Source of the DNA: Pteria penguin | Lineage: Eukaryota; Mollusca; Bivalvia; Pterioida; Pteriidae | Direction of reading: 5' to 3' | NCBI GenBank assembly: GCA_035048485.1 | Contig: CM068587.1 | Coordinates: 33,155,001-33,219,000 of the forward strand | DNA length: 64,000 bases | Part shown: positions 30,709-42,719 of the stretch, in pieces | Position numbering within the stretch: the stretch's first letter is position 1 | Layout: each line of letters begins with the position of its first letter | Made by a program: the position numbers and the translations under genes | The notes under the pieces: generated by a model | Databases searched by the model: none | What the model was told of the DNA's origin: nothing | What the model saw: the letters and a program-made list of their open reading frames with translations, nothing else

Positions 30709-30786
30709 GATATATACGCAGAGACTGGAAACTCGCCGCTTCCAGAATATGATGCACGTTCTCTTGTGATCGCGCTCTACAATATA

Positions 30787-30950
30787 CAGCGGCGAATCTA
30801 GAAGCAGAAGTGGGGGGAAGGAGATTGGAGGAGGCCCAAAGGGCCGACCCGAGGGACGAAGTGCCGAGAAGGGGAGGATACGGGAGGGGGGTCTATCCCC
30901 TCCTGTAAGGGGGGTCCGGGGCCTCCCCCGGAATTTTTTTTTAATTTCAA
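30787..30950. mobile_element. CAGGCGCGG-related element, 5' part
   Basis: CAGCGGCGAATCTAGAAGCA, AGGCCCAAAGGGCCGACCCG and GGGGCCTCCCCCGGAATTTT match the left part of the 934-bp element. The right end is not found. The 146-codon minus-strand frame over it is an artefact of its G-rich sequence. Confidence 0.6.
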
Positions 30951-31500
30951 ATAAAATGTTTTCAGCCTTTCCTTTCAATAATGACAGAGGATTTTTTCTG
31001 TCTGCTAAGAACAAAGCCATATAAGTCATATCCATAACTTTGATATGGTGCCGAAATTGCATATATTTCACATAGTTTCCCTTAACGTAAATTTACAATG
31101 TCAGAATAAAAACGTGTACACAGTGTTTACGTTTGGAAGTAGTTCACTAGACTGGCAATGCCTGTTCAGTTTCAGTTTCAGCTTGGAGCTTCCTCCTTCG
31201 GTCAAGAAGCTTCTCAAATGGGTAAAACAAAGATCTATTTCAGGTTTTAAGAACATATGTACAATGGTAATAACAGAATAAAGGCCAAACACTAAGGGCC
31301 AAATATTACATAAGAGTAACTAATAAAACTAAAAATAAGGGCCAAAAGTAAAATGTATAAAAGGAATGCGTGTTAAAAAATAATTATATTGTTTGGGTCA
31401 GTAGCACCCAAGTTGCATAATTAAGAGCAATAATACTGAGTCAAATGGGCTAATGGAAATGGGCTAGCCTTATCGCGTCTAGGCCACTGTCTTGGAACTA
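30951..31500. other. Unassigned noncoding sequence
   Basis: GTTTCAGTTTCAGCTTGGAG near 31170 and three copies of AAGGGCCAAA at 31283-31350 are the only repeated words noticed. Confidence 0.35.
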
Positions 31501-31501
31501 T

Positions 31502-31715
31502 ATTCACAAGTGCATTTGGGGAAATTATAATTTGTAGGGGATACGTGACATCTAGTTCTAGACAGACGGTAATTTCAGAGTAGGCGCAATTTATACATGG
31601 ATCTTATAAATGCAGTTGGGAAATATATAACGTGTAGGAGACACTTATCATCTAATTCTAGGTAGAGCGCAATTTTATAGTGGGGGCAGTTTGTCCATGC
31701 ATGGCTAGATAAAGC
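31502..31715. repeat. Two diverged tandem copies, ~105 bp each
   Basis: AAATGCAGTTGGGAAATATA, TGTAGGAGACACTTATCATC and AGAGCGCAATTTTATAG in the second unit mirror AAGTGCATTTGGGGAAATTA, TGTAGGGGATACGTGACATC and GTAGGCGCAATTTATACATG in the first. Confidence 0.65.
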
Positions 31716-31849
31716 CGTTTTTTGGGCAGAGAACGTATTCAGTGTGTAGGCTATCCATAAATAAATGGATAGATGAATGAGTAAATAACTAACTAGGTAC
31801 TGAAGGTGTTTATATACAAGCATATTGGGAAATTTGGTTTAGTATGGGA

Positions 31850-32032
31850 CTGCGTTACTTGAATAAGGTGCTCGACTCGTGATCGAGAGGTCCCGGGTTC
31901 GACTCCCGCCCTGGGCACACCGGTGTTCTGTCTTTCGGATGAGACAGTAAAAACCGAGGTCCTGTGTCACGGTAGGCGTGGCACGTAAAAAAGCTCCCTC
32001 ACTGCTTCGGGTGGGTACTTTGCAAAGGTCTA
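31850..32032 (+). mobile_element. SINE family 1, 3'-truncated
   Basis: Head GCTCGACTCGTGATCGAGAG, GGGTTCGACTCCCGCC; core TTTCGGATGAGACAGTAAAA, TGTCACGGTAGGCGTGGCAC, CACTGCTTCGGGTGGGTA. The copy breaks off where the long inverted repeat begins. Confidence 0.8.
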
Positions 32033-32280
32033 AAATCTCCTAGCAATGCATCGTTCGTGTTCTCTCGGGACAAACCATTAAGAAAGTAATCGAGTCAGAA
32101 GATATACAGTACAATCTGCAGGAAAAATGACAGCGATCAATAAATTATGGCCCTCGTCTGCTCTTCTCAAGATCGCTGTCATTTTCCCGCAGATTTTACT
32201 GTATATCTTCTGACTCGATTACTTTCTTAATGGTATGTCCCGAGAGAACACGAACGAACGATGCATTGCTAGGAGATTTG
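32033..32280. repeat. 248-bp inverted repeat with ~106-bp arms
   Basis: Arms 32033-32137 and 32172-32280 pair almost completely: AATCTCCTAGCAATGCATCG, TTCTCTCGGGACA, CCATTAAGAAAGTAATCGAG, TCAGAAGATATACAGTA, ATCTGC, GACAGCGAT. The differences are a few substitutions, one 4-base CGAA repeat difference and single-base changes. The 34-base spacer includes GGCCCTCGTCTGCTC. It abuts a truncated SINE. Confidence 0.9.
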
Positions 32281-32289
32281 CTGCGGACT

Positions 32290-33180
32290 CAGATTAAAGG
32301 TCATTGCGGCGTTATTTATAGCACGGTGTATCCATTAACCGTCCGTTTGGGGGCAAAGTGAAATGATCGTGCAAAAAAGATGGATTATATGGGTAAACAT
32401 AGCCGCAAGTAGTGGCCCTAAATGAATGATAGGGCCACAATTCCTTACGTTGCGTAAACTTGCATTTTTGATAAACGGAATGGTCGGCACGATTCTACGC
32501 ATTTCGGCATCAAATGGAGCAAATATCTAACATATATATACACAAAGAGAAGAGACTCTCCCCGATCGATCGGTACAAGGTTTTTGTCAAAGCGTGCAAA
32601 ATTAGCGGAGATATCGAGGTTTTATGTTGGTCACACCTGTGATACGAGTCTTCCCTTTTACCTATTGACGTATTACTAGTCTATTATGGATTAGGTCTTG
32701 GGAATTTCTCAATGTAAGGTCACCCCTGTGATTCATTTAAATGGTCACGATGTTTTAAAAATCATAATAAGAGTCTATGTGGCTTAACGGTAACTGGTGT
32801 ATTCATCCTCTACGTCACCGCCTCTACTATGAACTGAGGCGAAAATCTACTATCATCAGGGACGTATATATCTAAAATATACATGTCTCTGCTATCATTC
32901 AAATTAGGAATATTTGACCATGATAATCCTGTCTCCTCTGTTATACATTTAGACTCGTCGTGTTTATAAACATGGGAAATATTATCGCTGTAGACCTTAT
33001 ATCAAGGGTGTAGAAGGGGCAGATTTTGTTTTGTTTGTTTGCTTGTTTGTTTTTTCTTTTCAATATTTTGAAATGTTGTACCCCCTTTTTCTATAGAAAG
33101 CAGTTACGCCATTGCATATCGATTGCTATGGAACGCCATAGCTGCTTTATGTGTATAAAAGCATTTTATTATGCGCTTTC
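32290..33180. other. Unassigned noncoding sequence
   Basis: More even base composition near 32290-32700 but no exon or repeat recognised. Confidence 0.4.
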
Positions 33181-33194
33181 ATCAATATATGCTG

Positions 33195-33872
33195 TGTTTA
33201 CAGCATTATATGGTGTGGTTACATCATTATATGTGGTACATACGGCATAATATGATGTACTTTCGACATTATATGGAGTACTTTCTGCATTATATAATGT
33301 AATAACATCATTATATGATGTGCTTTCAACATTATATGATGCACATTCAACATTATATGATGCACATTCAACATTATATGATGCACATTCAACATTATAT
33401 CTGGTACATGCGGCATGATGTACTTTCACCATTATATGATGTATTTTCAACATTACATGTATATGATGTACTTTAAACATTATATGAAGTACATATATTA
33501 TATGATGTACTTTTAACATTATATTATGTACTTTCAACATTATATGATGCACATTCGTCATTATATGATGTACTTTCACCATTGTATGATGTGCTTATAA
33601 CATTATATGATTTACTTTCAACATTATATGATGTACTGAAATCATTATATGTGGTATATTCGACATTATATGATGTACTTTCAACATTAAATGATGTACG
33701 TTCACCATTATATGATGTACATTCACCATTATATGATGTACTTTTAACATTATATGATGTACAGACATCATTATATGATGCCCTTTCCACGTGATATCAT
33801 ATACTTTCAACATTATATGAGGTAAATTCGTCATAATATGATGTACTTTCAACATTATATGATGTGCTTAAA
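33195..33872. repeat. 21-bp minisatellite, ~32 copies
   Basis: Unit close to CATTATATGATGTACTTTCA plus one base. Because 21 is a multiple of three, long frames persist on both strands (minus-strand reading VHHIMLK or STSYNVE heptads), broken where units have indels. I treat it as a minisatellite, not a gene. Confidence 0.9.
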
Positions 33873-33874
33873 CA

Positions 33875-34190
33875 TTATCATGATACTTCGGAACTCTTTG
33901 AATATTTTCTTTAAAATAATGCACGAGTTCCGAACGATAGTGTACATGTAAGAAATAAAACGTACGCGCAAATTCCGGTAAACGAATACTTTGAAAATTC
34001 TTTTTTACATAGTCTAAAATAATTTACATACAAGTATTGTCTCTTCTTTTGTCTGTTGATAATATGGTTTATTTTAAACACTTTTTTACTTTTTCGTACA
34101 ATTAACATTACGCATTCAGAGGGAGAGGAGAATCTGTTTCCGGACACGGATTGTGAAGTCCGTAACCGATTCTATTTTTAATGTAACACT
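33875..34190. other. Unassigned noncoding sequence
   Basis: A short inverted pair (TTCGGAACTC / GAGTTCCGAA) at 33888-33936. Nothing else recognised. Confidence 0.4.
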
Positions 34191-34198
34191 GTGGCGTT

Positions 34199-35057
34199 AT
34201 GGCGCTATTAACTGAAATTCTTGGCAAGTTGGGTCTGCAATCAATCGTAAAAAAAATTTGAGAAAGAGGGGATCGACTTAGAGACTATTCTCAAATTAGA
34301 TGAGAATGAATTGATCAGGTTAGGAGTCTCTCGAATGGGAGACAGAAAAAAGCTTGTTGACAAGGCGCGTCGATATGCACGCGATTGAGGGGTCAATGAC
34401 AACGACCGTCGCAATTCTTCTGCTACTCAGTAAACTGCTTATAGCTCCAGGCCTAGTTCATCAGGTACTGACATATTATCGCTAAGAAATCAGTTGTTTA
34501 GCAGTAATCGACGAAATAATCTACCATCGAGGCATAGGTCGTGTCCACAAAAAAAAAAAAAAAAAAAAGGAGACGACAAACTTGGATATGCACAGTTGTA
34601 TGCTTATCAAACACAAACTCTTCTCGTGTACCTACTGCATCAGAAAACGAAATACTTTTTAAAGCTGGATTAGAGTATAAAAAATCCAATTTGATATAGA
34701 TGAATGAAGAGGATGACATGAAGTTGCCGACAGATTAACCTCTAATGAAAAGAATGGAAAAGAAACTGTTGGATTTCCTATGTTGAAAAAATGTGGAGGA
34801 TTTGAACTATTAAAAGGATTGAGAAGTTGTCTGAAACTGGCAACCATAAATTGTGTCTGGAGAGCCAAAAACTTGCGAGGAGTGGTTTGTCAACAAGAAA
34901 AGATATATATGTACGACCAATACAAAAGAACATTGATACAGATAACATTATGTTACACTCTGAGATACCGTCTGAAAGCAAGTTAGAAGAAAAATGTGTG
35001 AAATGTAACAAGAAGTACTCTTTTCAAAGTCTCCGAGAACATAGATACATGTACTAG
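34199..35057 (+). pseudogene. Broken SAM-domain gene of the G2/M E3-ligase-like family
   Basis: ATG at 34199 opens MALLTEILGKLGLQSIVKK. After one extra A in an 8-A run the frame continues FEKEGIDLETILKLDENELI, RLGVSRMGDRKKLVDKARRY, stopping at 34388. This is a SAM domain (LGL, EGIDLETLLxLxExxLxxLGV, MGDRxKL). Further pieces follow in order: RVPTASENEILFKAGLEYKK (near 34620-34680), MLKKCGGFELLK (34780), then RKDIYVRPIQKNIDTD and KCVKCNKKYSFQSLREH (34890-35045). That order resembles a large invertebrate/fish family annotated as G2/M phase-specific E3 ligase-like (AGLGRKKI, GGGFELLR, IYVRPIQ, a CxxC...LREH finger); the HECT part is absent. Stops, frameshifts and a 20-A run make it a pseudogene. 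The SAM call is firm, the family call less so. Confidence 0.6.
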
Positions 35058-35099
35058 TGAAAAGGATGATTTAGGCAGTACAACTCAAACAGTTCTAAG

Positions 35100-35215
35100 T
35101 CCAACAAGCCTTATTCTGTCTCCCGTTCGAGAGACTCCTAACCTGATCAATTCATTCTCATCTAATTTGAGAATAGTCTCTAAGTCGATCCCCTTTTCTC
35201 AAAATTTTCTACGAC
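35100..35215 (-). pseudogene. Inverted second copy of the SAM-domain segment
   Basis: The reverse complement reads EKGIDLETILKLDENELIRL, GVSRTGDR, almost identical to the SAM segment at 34257-34361 (about four differences in 100 bases). It lies 0.8 kb away on the other strand and lacks the N-terminal helix of the domain. No other exon of the family is seen on this strand. Confidence 0.8.
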
Positions 35216-35386
35216 TCACTGTCCATGATTATCAGATTATATTATTATTATATAAATTCGGACATTGTAACCCTGTGCATTAATGTCAGGGACTTACATA
35301 TAAGTCCCTGATTATTTCAAGCTCCCCTTTTTCACAATCATAATCAGAGACTGTCATACTTTATTTCTTTTTCATTCTTAAAGGAA

Positions 35387-35551
35387 GCCGGCATGGCCTA
35401 GTGGTATTGCGCTGGACTCCTGATCGGGAGGCCGGGGTTCGAGTCCCGCTCTGGCCATGCCTGTGTTCAGTCTTCCGGACAGTAAAAACCGAGGCCCCGT
35501 GTCGTGGTATGCATGGCACGTTAAAGATCCCTCACTGCTTCGGGTGGGTCC
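35387..35551 (+). mobile_element. SINE family 1, 3'-truncated
   Basis: Well-preserved head (GCCGGCATGGCCTAGTGGTA; GGGTTCGAGTCCCGCTCTGG) and core to CTTCGGGTGGGTCC, then unrelated sequence. It forms an inverted pair with the copy at 35881-36148. Confidence 0.85.
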
Positions 35552-35880
35552 ATATTCATAATATTTCATATTAAATACTAGGAAAAGCAAATTTAGACAG
35601 TTTCGTGAAATATATTTCATTCAATTTAATTTCGGTTCTTTATACTACGTAACTGTAACCAGTGACGTACCTCCGCGACCAAAGAACACCGTTCACGTCC
35701 GGGTTTGTGTTTCTATTAGTAGAAATCAACACGTGTGTTCCGGATGCGGGGTACTTGTGATCAACCATGCGAAATCATGTGACATAAATTGATAACAATT
35801 AATTGCCTTATTCAATATGAACGCAAATAACGATAATATACATTTATTCTCGAAGGGGGACATCCGGGTAATTGACATTC

Positions 35881-36148
35881 GGATTGATTGATTTTTAACG
35901 TCACACCATGAATATTTCACGTATAAGGTGACGGCATCTGCCTGATGCGGGGCATACAAATTTGACCTTTGCAACGGACCCATCCGAAGCATTGAGGGAT
36001 CTTTAACGTGTCATGCATACCACGACACGGGGCCTCGGTTTTTACTGTCTCATCCGAAAGACAGGACATCGGCATGACCCGAGCGGGAATCGAACCCCGG
36101 CCTCCCGATTAGGAGTCCAGCGCAATACCACTAGGCCACGCCGGCTTC
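35881..36148 (-). mobile_element. SINE family 1, full-length
   Basis: Minus-strand copy with head GCCGGCGTGGCCTAGTGGTA, box B GGGTTCGATTCCCGCTCGGG, the full core, and tail ending AATCAATCAATCC. Very similar to 28606-28888. Confidence 0.85.
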
Positions 36149-36159
36149 GAGCATCCGGA

Positions 36160-37869
36160 ACATTTGGGGTAAAGCATCGGACCTTATTATAGAGAGCAAT
36201 GCGTATTCTAGAAGGAATTTTGGTTCGAAAGAAGAATTACAATATTTTTCACTTAAACAAGTAAATTTTGAATACATGTTTTACACATTTCCGATCGTAT
36301 TTTATAAGAAACCCCCTTCCGAATTGATACAGAAGAGCTTAAAGTTGTATTAACGTTAACGATAAACCCCGAGTTTTACCCTAAGTGTCATAGCCAGACT
36401 CCTCGGGTGTCTACGTAGACCAATAGAGACAGTGATGTCACGCCGACTTCGAGAATTGATCTCTTGGTAGGGTGATATGAAGGTTCGTCTACCTAAAACC
36501 CTACCAAGAGGTCCATAAACTGTTTATTATACCGAAAAAAACGATGAGCCAACTTAAAGTTGCATTAGCTGTCAAAATTGGTATAACAAGAATGTTGTTT
36601 CATTAATTATCTGAAATTACATACAATCACACCACAAAACAAAGTTATACTACATCGAAAGTCAACTCTTTGACGACATTGACACGTTTTTATAAACCGG
36701 AAAAATTGAAAAATGTCCGTTACATTCACCATTTACACAACATTTGACACGTATGTAGATCGGGTCAGAAAATCACGTGATAAAAACAATGTACTAAAGT
36801 GTGTCGCTGAGTATATCTTCGTAAAAACATGTTTTATCTAGCTTTGTAAATTCAAAGATATATAGGCGCATACTTATTGCACAGAAGAAAAGAAAATATG
36901 TCATTAGTAATACTGTCAATAGTAATTTGGCTATATACAACGAACATTTTAAAGCTTTATGTCACATTAGTAGTCCCACATGATTTGATCGAGGGGCCCC
37001 GAAAAGGGACTCTTTAAACAATCATTCGGACATCCTCGACCTTTTCCTGCGTAAAAAAGCTCGGACGTCACTCGTAGCCATTATTTAAAAATAGTTCCTG
37101 TAGTTATTAACGCTCGCATGTGCATCAGACAAATAGGTCAGGGCGTGTAATAAAGACGTTAGAAGACTTTCACAATTCAACGGACTTAAATTAAACGTTA
37201 ATCCGGAACTGTTGCAGCTTTAATTACTTTCCTCGACATAGATGACATCGATTGTGTACTGGATTACATTTTACATCGCTGATTTATTACTGAGTACAAT
37301 GCCGGAAACCGACTGATGCATGGAATCGATGCAAGTCATTCCGCCGAGTAACGTCCGAGTCATTTTACGTAGGTACAAGTAAAGGGCGAGGTTGTTCCGA
37401 ATGTTTAAACAATTTCTTTTAAAGAATTTTACAAAATGTATTTACGTTTCTTTCATGTCGTCCACTTTACATGTTATTATCAACAGTTAATTTTAAGAGA
37501 TAATCTTACCTAATGACAGTAAATATCGGACCGCTTTCATAATACAAACACGCAAGTAATCAATACAATGGAATGTCAAGGCCTCGTGCTGACGTGGTAT
37601 TGAAAAATGTAAACATTAAAGCCTCGTGCGAAGTATTTTGTGTAAATTCACAAGTATCCCCCGTTCCCATCGCTCTAGTGCAACTTCTATGTTGCTCTTG
37701 TTCTAAAAATATTTCGTCACAGACTTTTTTCATCCCTGATGTTATCGATTTCTGTCTTTAATCGAGGACGTCTCATCTCCGATAGCTTTGTCTACGTCAC
37801 CAGTGTTGTTGTTATTAGTGAAAGTTTCCTAATCTCGCGTTAGTTGGCTAGGTCATTGATACACTGAGC
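36160..37869. other. Unassigned sequence, possibly promoter region in its second half
   Basis: A small hairpin (ATCTCTTGGTAGGGT / ACCCTACCAAGAGGT) lies at 36457-36515. From about 36970 the sequence has more CG dinucleotides (CTCGACCTTTTCCTGCG, CGTCACTCGTAGCC, CCGCCGAGTAACGTCCG) and ends at the possible first exon at 37870, so a promoter or 5' UTR could be here. No TATA box is assigned. Confidence 0.3.
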
Positions 37870-37905
37870 ATGCCAGGTGAAGAAAAAATTTCCGACTTTG
37901 TGCGG
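37870..37905 (+). CDS. Possible first coding exon, MPGEEKISDFVR
   Basis: ATG in the context GAGCATGC (A at -3) opens 12 codons, MPGEEKISDFVR, ending exactly at CGG|GTAGGT, a fair 5' splice site in phase 0. The upstream ~700 bases are relatively CG-rich. No downstream exon is proven; a phase-compatible candidate at 50028-50108 is listed separately. The protein is not recognised, and with so short a stretch this may be chance. Confidence 0.2.
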
Positions 37906-40900
37906 GTAGGTCGTAATTATTTAATTACATTTTAATGATTTTTTCCACTACTAACCGACATTATATAACATTGTAATTTAGTATAAAGGCTTAACTTCAG
38001 GAGAGAGTCCAGAGATAAAAGTTACAGCTTTCGTTTTTAATACGGAAAATGACAGCTAGTGCAACTTTAAAAGAGATAAAGAATGGTTATTTATCAATAA
38101 GTTTGTGATTTCGTCATCATTAGCGACGTGGAAATACCTTTGATCCTCGTCTGCTTCCATTTTGTTTGTTTATAAACACGCCGACAAGAAAGACAACTCT
38201 TGCGAAAAGCAGAGAGAAGGTCGCCATGGGGGCACGTGCTCCAGGGAGATATGAAGTTTTGTCATCCTTAAGGATGTTTTGTAACATCGTCACGTGCTAT
38301 ATTTTAACGAATCAGCTTCAGAGTAATACAGCTGAGGTATAACAATTAATATTTGTGAAGCCACGGTATAAACATTTTTTTTTAATTTTGGGCTTATTTC
38401 CCCCCAAAAAGGTAATACGTTGTTTTTATAAGGAAAAGAAATTGATAATAAGTAATTAACGTAATAAGGAGAACAAAAAAGTAAAAAAAAAATGTAGTTA
38501 AATATTAATTATGAGAAAGCGTTTTAACATATCTGAATTTCTTCCACATATCATTATTCTATTTCTAAAACCAAACAATGAACACCGTAACTTTGAATCT
38601 ATCACCTGATAAAATGATTGTGTCAATGCACCCCCCCCCCCTCCAAAAAAAAACAAAAAACTCGAAAATAAAAATCCATTTTTCGATTAAAACGATAGGA
38701 GCAAACTTGAATATTTAGATACTCTTCGGTTTTAAATCCATATCCTTATGTGAGGAACAAAGATTTTCAAAGAGGGATACCCTCTTAGGTATACTTTCAT
38801 CTATGGTGGCGTCGCCTGTTGACAGATCTGAATAAAAACACAAACATTTTAGAGGTCCACACGTATTACAGGTATATCAGATTTGATCATCAAATTCTGT
38901 TGGCGGTAAAGTCGAAAATGTGACTAAAAAAATAGACGACGGACATCACGTTAAGATAATAGATCACTCAGTTGAGCCGTTGGCTCCCTTGGGGTAGGAC
39001 CTCCCAGACTCCGTTCCAATGTCTTGTATCATGAAAACAATTTCTATTGTCTTTTTCTCTGCCTTTCAAAAATTCCTGGAACGATTTAATATAAAAGTAA
39101 AAATTCTGACCTTGTTTAGTGCAAAAATAAATATCCTGGCCAGATTGAGGTTGAAAATAAACCGCATGAAATTTGCCACCCCCTTTCCCATCAAGATCAA
39201 ATAGGCATTACCTTATATAAGATAAAACACTGTGAGTAAATGACATGGAATTAACACATGGCATAGTCACATGACTTCTTACACTCTCTCATCTTCTACT
39301 ATCGTTACTTACCAAAGAACAATACACTTACTTTCCCTACCCATGATGTAGATTTATAATTCTAAATATTCCAATTCATGCAGTCATTCCCCGACTTCTT
39401 AACTGCATTTCCAGATACAGACTATAGCTAGCTTGTCCAACATCTGTTATAGTAGACCGTGGACCTTACCTGATTTCTAGACTGAATATACACATAGATC
39501 ATGCTATGTAAAGGGCAAGGTGAGATCTGTTGTTTAAATATAGCTCGACTGAAAAGACCGTTGCAGTTCGATCTAACGCTTGGTTGAAAACACATGTATA
39601 TGCTGTCTTCAAACGTAAGGTAAGAATCTACGTAATTAAGTATATACAAGTATGTATAAGATTAATTTAACGATTTAGTGATTTTGGGCGAAGCGTTTTA
39701 ATGCTGAGTCTGTGCAAAGAGGCACGCCGGACTTGGGCCCAGTTCCTTGGTACACTAAACATTAACCGATTTCGGGTTGTTTATTTCCGGGTTTTTAACT
39801 TGACATGAAAAAGCAGGTCATGTGCTTTCATGCTATATATATGAAATGCACAATTGAAGAAAACCATGTTCAACCCCTTGTCGTAGAGCAAAGTGCAGTT
39901 ACTTAAAAAGTTAAGAAGGAGGAGAGGTGAATGATATATAGATCTTCATTAAGTATTTGATCGACGGATGGATTCGATATTTTGTAGAGTTCAGGAGAAT
40001 TATCACCATATCTGATAGGACTAAAGACCGAAATATGTTTCTTTATAACGTGGTGAAGTATTTGGATTTTATAGATTGGAGTTTTTGGCCGAGACGGAAG
40101 AATGCTAGATCGTACCATATTTACTTTCTTTATTGTACCTGGTACTTCTAGAGCAGTGTCGCTTAATATTAAACTAATTAAACCATAACATAAAAACTAT
40201 ATATACCCTCTTGTAGTCTGGAGAGGGCTATATATCTTATCTTACATATAGTGGCGCAGAATTGAGTACCATGGGCCCTTTTTTGACGAATAATAAATTT
40301 TTGACCCCTCTATTAATAAAACTTAACCTTGAATGATCTAAAATAAATATATTTTTCGTGAAAATCTAGCAAAAACAATCAAACCTCAAGCACCAAATCA
40401 GTCATTTCAGAGAGTATCTACGTGTAATTTGTCGTCAAATAATGATTTATCATAAGTTCTTAAGGATTATCCATCCCTAAGAAAATTCTAGTGAAAAATA
40501 CGTGCTATTTCAAAAATTCTTTTTTTATTTGAGGAACACACACGACAAAAATAAATTGGTCGTGTTAAAACATTACGTACCTATATTTGTTTTCGTTTGA
40601 GCAAGAAATCAATATTAACATGATTAATGAATATTTTGGTAATTTCTGAGTCAAACATATCATCTATGAGTTTGCATTGTATGGCCAATTTTATGTATAT
40701 ATGAACAGATTATAAACACCTCTTATGTATAGTATAATATCTTTCCTTCATGGTTCAGTATCAATATTCGAATTCATTATATATGTAATGAGAGAAAAGG
40801 CTGTCTTGCATCACTGGTTGCTAAAATTATCCCCTTACAAATGAATCAAAATGTGATATTTAGAGTGCTGATAATCTAAAACTATGTGCAAATCTCATTT

Positions 40901-41860
40901 TCTTGATCTATTTTCATTCTACAAGACTTTATGTACTTAATAAACAAAAGAAATATGTATGTATTCAGGTTAGATTTCGGTCAAAAAAGATTTTATAACA
41001 CTACCCCCAATTTTGTCCCCTAGTCATTGTAAAATAATGAGAGGGCAGCTCTTACAGCGATAAGTTATATGTGTGGTTCATAATTTTACACTGCACTCTT
41101 TCTACAATATCAGGTGTTTCTTTGGATATAAATATTTTTGACATAACCATACTAAATTTAAAAATAAGCAAAATAAAGGAACATCGCCCTCTTATTTTGA
41201 CACAAAATTGATGCAAACAACTAGTAGGTTATAATAAATCAGAAATAGGTTTAAGACCTATAGTTTTACATTATTTTGTCACTGCTATAATATATATCCT
41301 ATTTTTTACGAAGACAATTAAAAAAAAGTTTCATTTCCCCCACCCCTCCTTCTGACAGAACATATATTACGTCACCCAAGGATCGAGAACAAAACAAACC
41401 CCGATTCTGCCAGAATACCTTGTTGTAGAAAAAGAAGATTAGCACAATATAGAAGACATGGCTTATAGCAAATGGGGGACTGACACTACCGCACCAATTT
41501 ACTATTGATTTGAATTATAGTCCGAAGTATGTTCTAGCTACCTTTCATATCTTACATTCTAACTTTACATTATTCCCTTGAAGTACGGAAACCCCCCTTT
41601 CCGCAGATAGTTTAACACCCCCTGTTCTGGAATCTTTTTGACCGTGACTCATTCTACACATGTACAGTAGAAGTGCACAGTGTAGAAGTATATTAGGGTA
41701 TTTATAACTGATGTGGCTAGCCAAACAGGAGACAAACATATCATCCGGGCACCTTGCCTCATATCTGACTCGGAGATTCATGAATTCCAACCATGACGGG
41801 TTGTTGTAAGCGCTTCAGTGCGAACAATCAGGTTTTCAGCAAGTAGCAAACTTACCTCTG
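37906..41860. other. Mostly unique noncoding sequence
   Basis: A second ATG in strong context (GTCGCCATGG at 38226) opens a 37-codon frame ending AG|GTATAA and is left uncalled. A donor-like AAG|GTAAGA at about 39619 follows a short open stretch. A poly-C run is at 38630-38642. No gene or transposon recognised. Confidence 0.35.
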
Positions 41861-41865
41861 TGAAG

Positions 41866-42525
41866 CAATAAGGGTATAAGGGGTAGCAATCTTATTCTAC
41901 CTCTGGTTATAAGCGCGTATCATTTACCTCTTGTTATAAGGGGTAGCAATCTTATCCTGTCTCTGCTTATAAGCGGGTAACATTTACCACTTGTTATTCG
42001 GGGGTAGCAATCTTATCCTACCCCTGGTTATAAGCGGGTAACATTTACCTCTTGTTATAAGGGGTAGCAATCTTATCCTATCTCTGGTTATAAGCGGGTA
42101 ACATTTACCACTTGTTATTCGGGGGTAGCAATCTTATCCTACCCCTGGTTTTAAGCGGGTAACATTTACCTCTTGTTATAAGGGGTAGCAATCTTATCCT
42201 ACCTCTGGTTATAAGGGGTAGCAATCTTATTCTACCTCTGGTTATAAGCGCATAACATTTACCTCTTGTAATACGGGGTAGCAATTTTATCCTACCTCTG
42301 GTTATAAGCCTATAAGCGGGTAACATTTACCTCTTGTTATAAGGGGTAGCAATCTTATCCTATCTCTGGTTATAAGCAGGTAACATTTACCTCTTATACG
42401 GGGGTAGCAATCTTATCCTAACTGTGGTTATAAGCGGGTAACATTTACCTCTTGTTATAAGGGGTAGCAATCTTATCCTATCTCTGGTTATAAGCGGGTA
42501 ACATTTACCTCTTATTGTCAGCGTA
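41866..42525. repeat. 60-bp minisatellite, ~11 copies
   Basis: Unit ATAAGGGGTAGCAATCTTAT, CCTACCTCTGGTTATAAGCG, GGTAACATTTACCTCTTGTT. Each unit is itself two related ~30-bp halves. Several units lack one half. Degenerate half-units continue to about 42715 (TCAGCGTAGAGCAATCTTTC and similar). Confidence 0.9.
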
Positions 42526-42719
42526 GAGCAATCTTTCTTCTGATTGTCAGCGCGCGGCAATATTTGCTCTAGGCATCAGATTATCTAAACTCGGCTATCG
42601 GAGTATAGCATCTTGCCTCAAATTACCAGCGTATACCAATCTTGCATCTGGTTATAAGCATGTAGCAATTTTGTTTCTGGTTATTAGTGTATAGTAATTT
42701 TTCCTTTCAGTTTTTAAAT

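Noticed and set aside
30631..31071. 146-codon proline/arginine-rich minus-strand frame
   Set aside because: Antisense to a G-rich transposable element fragment at 30787-30950.
38226..38340. ATG in strong context opening 37 codons, ending at AG|GTATAA
   Set aside because: Short, unrecognised and with a weak donor; could be a real first exon but cannot be distinguished from chance.
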